Source of the DNA: a virus | DNA: 64,000 nucleotides | Direction: 5' to 3' (one strand) | IMG/VR virus record: IMGVR_UViG_3300028364_000014 | Coordinates: 1-64,000 of that record | In this document: positions 10,002 to 19,088 of the stretch, piece by piece | How the letters are laid out: every line of letters starts with the position of its first letter | Position numbering within the stretch: the first letter of the stretch is position 1 | Translations under genes and position numbers: made by a program | Notes under the pieces: generated by a model | Told to the model about the DNA's origin: nothing | The model's input: only the letters and a program-made list of their open reading frames with translations | The model's database searches: none

Positions 10002-11006
10002 CTATCCGCGTTTCGTCCTTTTTTTCACGTCAGCTCTATCTTTTAATTTTTTTGCCTCTCTAGGTGTATCATACGTTATATCACGATACAGAGAGTTAGA
10101 AGCAGTAATAATAACCTCTTCTTGATCAAATGCAGATAACTTACCAGGTGTCTTATGTTTGCTTCGCCGTGAAGCGTCCTCGCGTGTCCTTTCCTCATAG
10201 AATGATTTCATATAAGCATCTAATGAATCATCATCCTCAATAACTAAGTCACTTGGTCGATCCTCTGGCATCATTTGATAAATACTATCGTAGTAATTAG
10301 ACCAATATGCTAAGCTTAACATATCAGTAGTGTAATCAGAAGAAGGTTTTCCGAACAACTTTTCTGAAACCTTTTGACTATTTACATACCTAATACGCCA
10401 TAAACTATGTCTAGCTATATAACGAATTATATTGGTAGGTATACCATAATAAAACCTTAAAAAAGTATTTAAAACTTCTTCTCTAAAAGATATATTTGTA
10501 GTCTCTTTAAAGTACTTTAATTTACTCCAGTATTTATTGTACCTATGGTCATAGGTACTATCCCAACATAAATATAAAGTACGTTCCTCATTAGCTCTAA
10601 CTTCAGCAGACATCATCATCCTAGAAGATTTTTTGCTAGATATTACAAACATTTCTTCTTTGATCTTTTGTATAATTTTCTTTATACGATCTTGATTAGC
10701 CCTAACTCTAGTAGTCTTCCCTAATAAAATTTTTTGGGCATCCAACTGTGACTCTAATTTAGATAATTTTTTTTCATCTTCAGCTGTAAAAATATTACGA
10801 TCTCTTATCAATTTCTCTAAGTCTATATCATTCAGGAGACCCTCATCGAGAGCCTCCTGATATGCCATTGTATAGATAGCATCTGCGTATAGTTTTACAT
10901 CATTAGTGGGATACTTAAAGATTATAAACTCTTTATTTATTTGAGTTATTAACTTACCAGAAGAAATTCTCACTAAGTATTGATCTACTTCAGCATCTGT
11001 TATCAT
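10002..11006 (-). CDS. Tail-region protein, function unknown
   Basis: This 334-residue protein lies between the major tail protein block and the giant polymerase gene, where tail assembly chaperones are usually found. It is charged and helical. There is a helical middle section, roughly residues 90-150, and a Lys/Arg-rich C-terminal tail ending KKRTKRG. I recognise no catalytic motif. It starts with ATG twelve bases after the preceding stop, so it is probably cotranscribed with it. A tail assembly chaperone or minor tail role is suggested by position only. Confidence 0.7.
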   Translation of the reverse strand: MITDAEVDQYLVRISSGKLITQINKEFIIFKYPTNDVKLYADAIYTMAYQEALDEGLLNDIDLEKLIRDRNIFTAEDEKKLSKLESQLDAQKILLGKTTRVRANQDRIKKIIQKIKEEMFVISSKKSSRMMMSAEVRANEERTLYLCWDSTYDHRYNKYWSKLKYFKETTNISFREEVLNTFLRFYYGIPTNIIRYIARHSLWRIRYVNSQKVSEKLFGKPSSDYTTDMLSLAYWSNYYDSIYQMMPEDRPSDLVIEDDDSLDAYMKSFYEERTREDASRRSKHKTPGKLSAFDQEEVIITASNSLYRDITYDTPREAKKLKDRADVKKRTKRG

Positions 11007-11018
11007 TCTTTTGTGCCT

Positions 11019-11789
11019 TTATTTTTTCTTAGTACTCGTGGATTTTTTAACTGGTGCCTTTTTAACACCTTCTTTAATAGAGGAATCATCTGTTGATTTA
11101 GGGGTTTCAATCTTACCAGGCTTATTTACATCTTTCTCCAAATCAACTAGTCTTGCTTTTTCAGCCTCTACAGAAGCCTGATTAATAATATCTGTTTGTA
11201 CTTCTTGCATTGCTACTGCCTCTGGTGTATTATCAAGAAAGTCAGACTCATATCCCTGCAAAAATAACATAACTTCATACCTTGATTTCAATGACAGTGC
11301 CTGATCTTTTGACGACAAAAAAGCATCATAATCTGGCCAAACCTTGGTACCGTCATCATACTCAATCATACGAGATGTTAGTGCCTCAAGTCTAGCGTCA
11401 TCCGCCATCTGCTCACAAGTGTTACTCATAGGACCACTAAGACGCTGATTCCACTGAAAAAGATTATCTCGTGCTTTAGAAATCTGAATTGCCAACTCAG
11501 CTTTTTCTTCATTATTGCTAGCTTCGCGTAGTCTAAGAATATACTCATTCAGAATAGTAGTTAACTCCTCTACTCTGTTTTCAAAAGCTTCTCCAATCAC
11601 CCCGCGCCTCTTAAGAATATCCAACATCTCTGCACTAGTAGTAATACCCTCCACTAAACAATTAGTGTATGTTTTACTATACTGCCAATCAGCCTTTCTA
11701 ATAGCATCAGCACTTGGAGTACCAATAAAATACTCTGTCTCATCCGTACCTAAAAAACTTCTTCGATCACTTAAATTTTCGTTACTCAT
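11019..11789 (-). CDS. Putative tail assembly chaperone
   Basis: This 256-residue, strongly acidic and helical protein is followed by a Lys/Thr-rich tail (KKSTSTKKK). It lies directly downstream of the tail tube gene and upstream of the giant tail-interior gene, the usual place for tail assembly chaperones. It has a good Shine-Dalgarno (AGGAGAAAA) before the ATG. I saw no obvious slippery sequence joining it to the next frame, so the classical frameshift product is not supported. The function is inferred from order, not from a motif. Confidence 0.65.
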   Translation of the reverse strand: MSNENLSDRRSFLGTDETEYFIGTPSADAIRKADWQYSKTYTNCLVEGITTSAEMLDILKRRGVIGEAFENRVEELTTILNEYILRLREASNNEEKAELAIQISKARDNLFQWNQRLSGPMSNTCEQMADDARLEALTSRMIEYDDGTKVWPDYDAFLSSKDQALSLKSRYEVMLFLQGYESDFLDNTPEAVAMQEVQTDIINQASVEAEKARLVDLEKDVNKPGKIETPKSTDDSSIKEGVKKAPVKKSTSTKKK

Positions 11790-11804
11790 TTTTAATTTTC
11801 TCCT

Positions 11805-12059
11805 TTACCCTTTATTCCTAAACTCAATTACTTCTTCAGTGAGTCTGGTATATTCAATGTTATAGTTATCCAACTCTTTAGCCATATTTCGCATACAATT
11901 GTTCCCTGCCCTTAGGATTTTAGATCTTAATTGTTTAAAATTTTCTGTAGGACAAGCCACGTGTGCAAAATCTAAAGACTGCTCCATCATTTTAGTGATT
12001 TCTTTCCTAGTATCTTGTATTAATCTAGCTCTGCTAGCTTCAATATATTTTTTATCCAT
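11805..12059 (-). CDS. Small helical tail-region protein
   Basis: An 84-residue, highly charged and probably all-helical protein lies between the major tail protein and the putative chaperone gene. It has an ATG start preceded by AAGGAAGGAAAAGGGC. I recognise no family. Size and place fit a small chaperone or tail completion factor. Confidence 0.6.
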   Translation of the reverse strand: MDKKYIEASRARLIQDTRKEITKMMEQSLDFAHVACPTENFKQLRSKILRAGNNCMRNMAKELDNYNIEYTRLTEEVIEFRNKG

Positions 12060-12122
12060 AGCCCTTTTCCTTCCTTTACCGTATTTATATAAGGGAGGGA
12101 ATTACCCCTCCCCTAATCAAAA

Positions 12123-13599
12123 TTATGCGTTACGCGCAAGCCTAGCTTTTGCAGTAGCATAATTAATATCACCTTTTATAACGTATAGATCATTAGTGGT
12201 TCTAAATCCAAAAGTCTGAGTAGCATTAGATCCAACATCTAGAGACATACCTTCATCAGTAATCTTCAGGTTTTTAACTACAACCGTTTTTAGAGCACGT
12301 TCAGTATCCCCAGCTGCATAGGTATCAAGAACACCGTCAAGGAAGTAATCCTCACCGTCAAGAGCAGAACCACTGACAACTTTTCTATCAGTACTAGTTC
12401 CTCCAGCCTCCTCATCTGTTTGTTCATATACCTTAACTACGAGGATAAGATTATCCTTAATCATAAGATCACTAAGTTTAATATCCCCCATAGTATCCAA
12501 ATCATCCAACTTTCCTGCAAACTTTGCCCAGTTCTCCAAATCACCAGCTGTAGTATCTACAGTCAATGTAATAGGAATAGGCATAGTTAGAGGTCTATCA
12601 TAAGGTCCTAAATGCCCTAACTCAGTAAGAGGCTCACGAGTCAAATCAACTGAAATATTAGCACTCGTCAAACGCCAAGCATTAGCAAACGCTGTAGCAG
12701 AAGAATCCGGATCTACGATATACACCTCTACCTGACCCTGTCTAAGGGCACCAACACTATCAGGTCTTTCAGTAGGCTCTTCAAGCTCAACAAAATAATT
12801 ATTAGTAGTAGGAGTATAAGCATCCGCAGAGTAAATCAACTGAAGCCTGTCACCATCTGCTGGAGCATTAGTTCCTGTAGGTAGATAAAGCTTATGTTGT
12901 GCTGGCATAGTGGTATTATCATAAACATAAGTAGTCGCAGCAGCTGCCGTGCCGGTTACAACCTCAACGTTAATCATCTCATTTTTACTTTCATCGAACC
13001 AAGTAACAGCAGGAGCTCCACTATCACTCTTCCGTAGAAAACCAAGCCCTGTAGTTAGTGTAGCTACATCATTACCAGCCCCTAAGGTCATCATAACAAA
13101 TCCATCTGTTAGAGCCCCAGCTGATAAAAGGGTAAACTCCTCGTAGTTTACAAACCTACCATCATTTAACAACCACATCTTGTTATCAGTCTCTGCTCCA
13201 TAATTCTCTGTAGCATTTGCTCCAGTAGAGTAACTAAATTCGAGACTATTAACAAAAAGCTCATCAAGAAACAATGTCTGATCAATATTATTAGACAATG
13301 TTCCAATAGAACATTCCTCTTGTACTGGTGCCCATAAAGTTACACCAGGCAAGTTACCACAAGTTACTGCAAAGTCTGCTAGAGATACCCCATGCAGATA
13401 ATTAGCAGTCCCTGTTGGATCTGATACCAAATTCGCATTACCATCAACTGCGGTAATAGCCATCTCAACCTTGGCTGGGATAACCTGAGCCAATGTGGCT
13501 AAAGTCTTAACATCCCCAAAGTCATTAGTGTTCAATGTTACTGAAACGGCAGGGACATCATCTACTACGTCGATTATATCTAAGTGACCAAGCTCAAAT
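12123..13599 (-). CDS. Major tail (tube) protein, exon 2
   Basis: This is the second exon of a gene split by a group I intron. Joined to exon 1 at 14666-14775 it makes a 528-residue protein. The exon encodes FELGHLDIIDVV before the internal TTG at 13535 that simple ORF finding would use as a start, so the usual-looking N-terminus is artificial. It is beta-rich with many Thr, Ala and Gly. The stretch around residues 310-350 (SANISVDLTREPLTELGHLG) is like repeated domains seen in large phage tail tube proteins. It lies just before the small tail genes and the giant tail-interior gene. No tail sheath is visible in the window, so a siphovirus-like tail is possible. Confidence 0.75.
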
Positions 13600-14665
13600 C
13601 ATTCTGTTACTTTTAGTGACCTCAGCTTTACCTGTTAGGCGGGGAAAGTTCTTCGACTCTCCCTCTTGGCGTCTCCGCCAAGTTCAGACTGTACCTTCAC
13701 CCTTTTTAAAAGGGGTTTCACACGCAGTCGTTGGGGAACAAATTTATAATGTATACATTCTGGTAATATATATGTTACCATATCCAGTAAATCATGTAAG
13801 TATTTAGTTTTACCTAGTCTTATAGTACTATTATAAGTATCAATACTTATAGTACCTTTAAAAAATTTACGTAAAGCTACTATTAAGACCTCTATTTCTT
13901 CTAAAGTAAAACTACATGTAGCAATTGAACCTCTTAAGGCTGTTTTACTACCATGAAAAGAAAAACTTCCATCATCAGCTAACCAAATACAAAGAGCTAA
14001 TAAATCTAAATCTTCTATTACATCAGTAATTACTCTTTTTTTACCTTTAACATAAAACTTATTAAAGTACTCAGTTATATCTGGATGAGCAATTGTGTTA
14101 ATAAAATAGTAACCTGAAGAGTATGAATTTTTACCATTAATAATTTTAGGTCCTGGTTTTTCTGCTAAAGTTATTTTTTTAACAAATGGAGATAATAAAT
14201 CTTTTTTCCATTTTAAGTAATCTAATTGTTTAGTACAATGACCAATTTGCAATCTAGCATTTTTAGATTTCCTATTCTTTAGCAAAGAGCCGTCTCCTAA
14301 AATAGAGCCTAATATAACAGATCTATGAACATCTGATATTTCTACAGATCTTAACTCTTCATAAACAGTCATACAACTAGGTAAAAGTTCTATATCATAA
14401 GATTTATACCACGAATATATAGTACTATAGGGTATAGATAACTCTGTAGCAACTTTGGCCACAGATTTATGACAATCTATTAATTCTTGAAGTTTTTCTT
14501 TACTTACTTTATTTCTTTTCATTATAAATCCTTTCCTGCGGATTGTCTATATCTTTAAGATTATTACTACCAATTCAGGTTAGTACCTAAAGCTTAACTA
14601 GAGTTTCCCGCATACCGTGAAATTTTTTCTCTTACTTGTTACCAAATAAGGGACACATTTAGTTT
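13600..14665 (-). ncRNA. Group I intron in the major tail gene
   Basis: The 1066-nt intron meets the base-pairing rules. Exon 1 ends in GGACAU, which pairs with the internal guide GUGUCC at 14651-14656, leaving the required U-G pair at the 5' splice site. The adjacent AAAU at 14657-14660 pairs with AUUU, the first bases of exon 2 (P10). The intron ends in G. Splicing restores the frame: GAC AT joined to A TTT gives Asp-Ile-Phe. A P7-like pair GACTG (13725-13729) with CAGTC (13687-13691) lies near the 3' end, in an arrangement like the phage td intron. The intron holds a LAGLIDADG endonuclease gene that runs into the core. Confidence 0.88.
13635..14522 (-). CDS. Intron-encoded LAGLIDADG homing endonuclease
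   Basis: This 295-residue protein lies wholly inside the group I intron. An N-terminal helix-turn-helix of about 45 residues (SVAKVATELSIPYSTIYSWY) is followed by two LAGLIDADG-like helices: VILGSILGDGSLL near residues 68-80 and LALCIWLADDGSF near 173-185. Both carry the acidic residue that forms the active site. The last 30 codons overlap the conserved intron core, which is common when such genes invade introns. It probably cuts intronless alleles of the tail gene and drives homing of the intron. Confidence 0.88.
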   Translation of the reverse strand: MKRNKVSKEKLQELIDCHKSVAKVATELSIPYSTIYSWYKSYDIELLPSCMTVYEELRSVEISDVHRSVILGSILGDGSLLKNRKSKNARLQIGHCTKQLDYLKWKKDLLSPFVKKITLAEKPGPKIINGKNSYSSGYYFINTIAHPDITEYFNKFYVKGKKRVITDVIEDLDLLALCIWLADDGSFSFHGSKTALRGSIATCSFTLEEIEVLIVALRKFFKGTISIDTYNSTIRLGKTKYLHDLLDMVTYILPECIHYKFVPQRLRVKPLLKRVKVQSELGGDAKRESRRTFPA

Positions 14666-14775
14666 ATGTCCTCGCTCGTAAATGATGTCGTGGTTCCTAG
14701 AGACTGTACTCGATAGAGCACTTCTCCATTAACCCAAACTGATTGTGAAGCATAGATTATTCTATTTCTTGCCAT
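14666..14775 (-). CDS. Major tail (tube) protein, exon 1
   Basis: Exon 1 starts with ATG at 14775 behind a strong AGGAGG and encodes 36 codons plus two bases (MARNRIIYASQSVWVNGEVL at the start). Read without splicing it meets a stop one codon past the intron boundary. Splicing to 13599 continues the frame into FELGHLDII. The exon is too short for most gene finders and would be missed; the protein would then lack about 58 N-terminal residues. Confidence 0.85.
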
Positions 14776-14867
14776 GTTTTAAATCCTCCTGTTAATTTTT
14801 TTTTATACTGCTTTCAGGTTGGTATGATAATTCATGTCCGTATTACCAGTTATATATTGAGGCTTTA

Positions 14868-15929
14868 CTATACAACCGATAACCTTTCCTTTATATTATA
14901 TCTTTTATACAAAATTGATTGATACCAATTCTTATGCCAAGTTCTATCTTTATTGGCTTTACTATTACAAGAACGACAGATGGTTATTAAATTACTTGGG
15001 TTACAGTTCTTTTTATCATAATCAATGTGATGAATTGTTAAATCCTTTGGATTTTTAGAATTACAGTACGGATTTAAACATTTATTTCCATCACGATTTC
15101 TTATGTCTTGTTTGTATTCTTTATCCTTCCAGGCTTCACAGTACGGCTCAAAGGTGATACCACCCTTCCAATTATAGTTTTTATCCCCTGATATACTTAT
15201 AAAATAGCAATCAGGGCATCTATGTCCAGACGACCAATCTTTCCAATTTATAGAGTTATAATGCCCTTTAGAACATTTATACTTTAATTTAGTACGTGCA
15301 TTTTTATACTCATTACTCAATAAAATATATTCCTCACTTTCAAAGGATTTTCTTATTTCATATATTGTGGGCATTATTTTAGCCATATAACACTTTGAAC
15401 ACCTAGAGCTATTACGATTCCAATTTTCCCAACTTACTTTGTAAACATGCCCTTTTGGGCATATAGAAATAAGTTTACTATTTCTATTAATATATTTATC
15501 ACTTAATAAAGTATAACCTTCTAACTCAAAAGAAGCTTTTATTTTTTTAAATGATGCCCTCTTTTTACCAGAGCACTCCATACACCTATTACCAAGTAAC
15601 CAATTATTCCAAATAACACTACCTAAATGCCCTTTAGGACAAATATACTTTAATTTACTTTTAGAATTTATATATTTATCAGTTAAAAGTACATAGCCAG
15701 CATCATTAAAAGAGGCTCTCACAAAATCGATAGATAATTTCCTATTACCTACACATTTAGAACATCTTACACCCTTTCTTAAATGATCTATACGCATACT
15801 ACCCTCGTGCCCTTTGTCGCAAACATATTTAAAAGATTGTCTAGAATTAACGTATACGGTTGACACTAAAGTATACTTAATTTCTTGAAACTCTTTTCTA
15901 ACTCTCTCTATTGTTAATTTTGAAGGCAT
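14868..15929 (-). CDS. HNH homing endonuclease with four zinc-ribbon modules
   Basis: This 353-residue protein is built from four tandem modules of about 58-60 residues, each of the form Y-x-LLS-x-x-Y-x-N-(12)-CPKGH-(9)-W-(6)-RCxxC. A C-terminal HNH domain follows (CLNPYC, LTIHHIDYDKKNC, ICRSCNSKAN). The modules are likely DNA-recognition units and the HNH part cuts. It is a free-standing gene between the tail tube gene and a connector gene and has close paralogues at 18237 and 38954. It is not needed for virion assembly and is best seen as a mobile endonuclease. Confidence 0.85.
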   Translation of the reverse strand: MPSKLTIERVRKEFQEIKYTLVSTVYVNSRQSFKYVCDKGHEGSMRIDHLRKGVRCSKCVGNRKLSIDFVRASFNDAGYVLLTDKYINSKSKLKYICPKGHLGSVIWNNWLLGNRCMECSGKKRASFKKIKASFELEGYTLLSDKYINRNSKLISICPKGHVYKVSWENWNRNSSRCSKCYMAKIMPTIYEIRKSFESEEYILLSNEYKNARTKLKYKCSKGHYNSINWKDWSSGHRCPDCYFISISGDKNYNWKGGITFEPYCEAWKDKEYKQDIRNRDGNKCLNPYCNSKNPKDLTIHHIDYDKKNCNPSNLITICRSCNSKANKDRTWHKNWYQSILYKRYNIKERLSVV

Positions 15930-15945
15930 ACTGTGACCCTTTCCT

Positions 15946-16986
15946 TTATTTCCTTGTATAAGTCTCTATTTCAAAACTTATTCGTGACCTATAAGCATTA
16001 AGATCACTAAGTATTACTTCATTAGTGCTACGAGACATTACTAACGGTAAATTAATATGTCTAGCAGAAACTTTACTAAAAGTCATATTACCGTGCGTAA
16101 CTCCTAAATCATCTAAAGAGGTTCTATTAAATAGAGAGGTTAGTTTATTAGAAGTTTTCTTTCTACCATAAAAAGTACCATCATAATCTAGTACATCCCC
16201 AGTAGGAAAGTTATATATAGGAGCGGATTTCAAATATAAACTATCATATATAGTTTCTACTAAATCGTTTCGCTCCGAAGGACTACTAGCAAACACATGT
16301 ATATCTACTTTTCGCTGAATCTTTTTACCAGCGCCTAATTGATACCCCTCTTTGTCTGTGCCATGCATGTCTACCACTACTACTGGAGGCTCTGCTGCCT
16401 CAATAGCCGCCCATTCATCGACAACACTTACGTAGTTCCAATAATAATCTATATACCGAGGAATAACCTTATTATTATCAAAAATAACCCTACCATCTTT
16501 GTAATCTATCATATACTCTGTACCAGAAATTACTACAAAATTTTCATCATAAACCTCTACCCTGTTTGATTGTTCAGGAGTACCTACACACTTATTACCA
16601 CCAAATACCATAATCCCAGAACAATTAGTAATCCCACTTTCAGTAGTATAATAACTACCGTCTGAGTATAAACATCCTGAAACAGAAGTATCAAGATCCC
16701 TACCTTGTACTGTAACAAATTCAGGAACACATGTAGAATTCAAATACTGACATTCTCCGTTTTTATCATAAGATGGGCAGTCAAAAAATACCCAACCACG
16801 TCCCCTATCATTAGGACTAGGAAGAGTATTAGACATAGCTTGGTACACATAACTTCCAGCACAAGTTAAATGCTCCATAATCTGTAAAGAAACTTGTTCG
16901 TCTTTCTCAATAAAATTCCTGAGAGCGGTGTCTTTTATATACCTATATAAACTTAGATCTTCTTTTCTTAACTGGGTCATCTCCAT
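15946..16986 (-). CDS. Virion connector or tail completion protein (putative)
   Basis: A 346-residue protein in the head-tail joining cluster. A helical N-terminus is followed by a Cys-containing beta-rich middle and a C-terminal part ending in SRISFEIETYTRK, typical of proteins that end in a beta sheet. I recognise no catalytic motif. It lies between two homing endonuclease insertions and next to the two connector-like genes at 16997 and 17629, so a head-tail joining or tail terminator role is likely but unproven. Confidence 0.65.
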   Translation of the reverse strand: MEMTQLRKEDLSLYRYIKDTALRNFIEKDEQVSLQIMEHLTCAGSYVYQAMSNTLPSPNDRGRGWVFFDCPSYDKNGECQYLNSTCVPEFVTVQGRDLDTSVSGCLYSDGSYYTTESGITNCSGIMVFGGNKCVGTPEQSNRVEVYDENFVVISGTEYMIDYKDGRVIFDNNKVIPRYIDYYWNYVSVVDEWAAIEAAEPPVVVVDMHGTDKEGYQLGAGKKIQRKVDIHVFASSPSERNDLVETIYDSLYLKSAPIYNFPTGDVLDYDGTFYGRKKTSNKLTSLFNRTSLDDLGVTHGNMTFSKVSARHINLPLVMSRSTNEVILSDLNAYRSRISFEIETYTRK

Positions 16987-16996
16987 AACAAGCTCC

Positions 16997-17629
16997 TTAA
17001 TATTTTGTTTTGATCAGTCTAGTGCTTTTTTCGTTTGCTTCGTCTATCCAAGCGTCTATATTTTCCTCATAATACTCATCTGCGGCGCCAAATACTTCGT
17101 CTTCTAGAGGCGGTACATTAGAAAAAGGAAATTTAATCAATTCTCGACTTAAAACAGTTTTCTCTTTATTTTTAAGACTAGGAGTATACTGTATTATATA
17201 TACTCGTTTTTTTCTTGGAACAGTAGAGTCGATAGGATCAGCATTAATAGTTGTTTTACCTGTTATTTTTTCCAAATCATCATGACTAACCTCTACATAA
17301 GTACCAGGAGTACCCTCTAAAATACGTTCTATTATTTTCATACCATTAAAGTCAAAATTTAATAGATCAGGTAAAATAATACGTACACCAGTAGTAGGAT
17401 GTTCCCCTATAAACTTAAATGCATCAAGAGACTCTTGAAATATTTTTCTAAATAAAGCAGGATCGGTGTTACTGTTTGGATCAGTTATCCTATCAGAAAG
17501 CCCATCAAAACCTGTCAATATAAGGTCTTTAAAATTAGGTACTTCAGCCACTAAACGCTCTTTTAAATGATAAGTAAAAGCACGTTCTATATCTTTTACT
17601 ACCCTAGTTATTCTAGAAGAATCAGCCAT
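16997..17629 (-). CDS. Head-tail joining protein (putative)
   Basis: A 210-residue protein whose ATG overlaps the stop of the preceding gene by one base (TAATG), indicating translational coupling. The N-terminus is helical and charged and the C-terminus acidic. No motif is recognised. Length, order after the capsid genes and coupling to the next connector-like gene suggest a neck or tail completion component. Confidence 0.6.
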   Translation of the reverse strand: MADSSRITRVVKDIERAFTYHLKERLVAEVPNFKDLILTGFDGLSDRITDPNSNTDPALFRKIFQESLDAFKFIGEHPTTGVRIILPDLLNFDFNGMKIIERILEGTPGTYVEVSHDDLEKITGKTTINADPIDSTVPRKKRVYIIQYTPSLKNKEKTVLSRELIKFPFSNVPPLEDEVFGAADEYYEENIDAWIDEANEKSTRLIKTKY

Positions 17630-18222
17630 TAACTACTATAATCCTTTATTATCTCATCACTATCAATACTAGGCTTATCAGTAGTAAACGCAGTTATTAC
17701 TAACACAGTTTGATTACCTAGACCTCTTAATACTGGGGGCTTAGATAACTTACAATTTACACCGTCGACTACTAATTTTTTACAATTTTTAAATGTATCA
17801 AAATTTTTAGGATCTGTTTTTAATTGAACTACTGATGACCCCTCAGAACCGGCTGGTGTATAAACCATCTTATTTCTATCATCAGGATTCCAAGTAATCA
17901 AACAATTTGTATAAACTTTACGAGGTGTTTCTAAAAACCCTTTACCTAGACATATAGGGCACCTACCTACTTTAAAATATTTAAACTGTAAAGACATATT
18001 ACCATCAGCTAACCATTCAGACTGTTTAATTTTTGCCTCAAGGGCAGTCCACTTACACTTACCTGTAGAGCTATCTGTGCCTTTATCATAATAACAATTA
18101 CTACATTGACTTTTTATAGATTGTTTATAAACAAGCACTTTTCTACTTAAACATTTTATAACGTCCCTCATAGCCGTACGAAATCTGTTTTTTGTTTTTG
18201 GGCTAATACGTCCACGAGCCAT
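17629..18222 (-). CDS. Head-tail joining protein with Cys clusters (putative)
   Basis: A 197-residue basic protein with CSNCYYDKGTDSSTGKC near residues 40-55 and CPICLGKG near residue 90, which may bind zinc. The C-terminal half is beta-rich. Arrangement and size resemble head completion proteins of tailed phages in which short Cys motifs occur, but I cannot assign a family. It is coupled to the downstream gene through a TAATG overlap. Confidence 0.6.
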   Translation of the reverse strand: MARGRISPKTKNRFRTAMRDVIKCLSRKVLVYKQSIKSQCSNCYYDKGTDSSTGKCKWTALEAKIKQSEWLADGNMSLQFKYFKVGRCPICLGKGFLETPRKVYTNCLITWNPDDRNKMVYTPAGSEGSSVVQLKTDPKNFDTFKNCKKLVVDGVNCKLSKPPVLRGLGNQTVLVITAFTTDKPSIDSDEIIKDYSS

Positions 18223-18236
18223 ATTAAGCTCTCCTT

Positions 18237-19085
18237 TTAATATCTATTTTTAATTATTGCTCTATACCAAGCTTTGTGCCACGTTCTATTTTTATTAGCC
18301 ATAGAATTGCACGATCTGCAAATTGTTATTAGATTACTTGGTTTGCAATTTTTTTTATTATAATCTATATGATGAATAGTTAGATCATTTGGATTTTTAG
18401 AATTGCAATACGGATTTAAGCATTTATTATTGTCACGATCTCTTATACTTTGTTTGTATTCTTTGTCTTTCCAAACTTCACAATAAGGTTCGAACGAGAT
18501 ACCACCTTTCCAATTATAATGACCAGTGCCTGCATTCTTAATATGTGAACAAGTAGGGCATCTGTATCCTTGCTGCCAATCAGCCCAAGTAATTAAATGT
18601 GTGTGCCCTTCCTTACACGTGTAACCTAACTTATCTTTACTACGTTTATATTTATCAGATATAAGTGTATACCCTTCTTTTTCAAAAGATTTTTTAACTG
18701 TGCTTAGAGTTGGCTTACCTTGTCCTACGCAATAAGGACATCTGTGTCCTTGCTGCCAATCAGTCCAAGTAATAGAATGCTTATGCCCCTTAGAACAAAT
18801 ATAATCTAACTTAGTGTAAGCGTTTTTATATACTTTAGAAACAAGTATATAATTAGCATTATTAAAACAAGTTCTTACATATTCAATAACAAGAGTAGTA
18901 TTTCCTACACAAGTAGGGCATCTATGGATTTGTTGCCAATCATTCCAAGCAATGCTGTGCTTATGTCCTTTAGGACAACTATAGTCTAACTTATGTTTAT
19001 TATTGATATACACTTCACTAAGCAAAACATAACCTTCTTTTTCAAAAGAATCTTTTACGTATTCTATTGTTAATTTTTTACCCAT
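18237..19085 (-). CDS. HNH homing endonuclease with three zinc-ribbon modules
   Basis: A 282-residue paralogue of the protein at 14868 with three, not four, modules carrying CPKGH, CSKGH and CKEGH, each followed by W-x-DWQQ and RCPxC. The C-terminal HNH domain is nearly the same (CLNPYCNSKN, LTIHHIDYNKKNC, ICRSCNSMAN). It is inserted between two structural genes with short spacers on both sides. The loss or gain of one module shows that the recognition arrays change length. Confidence 0.85.
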   Translation of the reverse strand: MGKKLTIEYVKDSFEKEGYVLLSEVYINNKHKLDYSCPKGHKHSIAWNDWQQIHRCPTCVGNTTLVIEYVRTCFNNANYILVSKVYKNAYTKLDYICSKGHKHSITWTDWQQGHRCPYCVGQGKPTLSTVKKSFEKEGYTLISDKYKRSKDKLGYTCKEGHTHLITWADWQQGYRCPTCSHIKNAGTGHYNWKGGISFEPYCEVWKDKEYKQSIRDRDNNKCLNPYCNSKNPNDLTIHHIDYNKKNCKPSNLITICRSCNSMANKNRTWHKAWYRAIIKNRY

Positions 19086-19088
19086 AGT

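Noticed and set aside
12123-13535. Tail gene starting at TTG 13535
   Set aside because: The frame continues upstream to a group I intron 3' splice site, and exon 1 with a good ATG and AGGAGG lies at 14775; the TTG is internal.
13535-13807. Plus-strand frame of 90 codons over the intron core
   Set aside because: It runs antisense to the intron and its endonuclease gene and is not preceded by a ribosome site.
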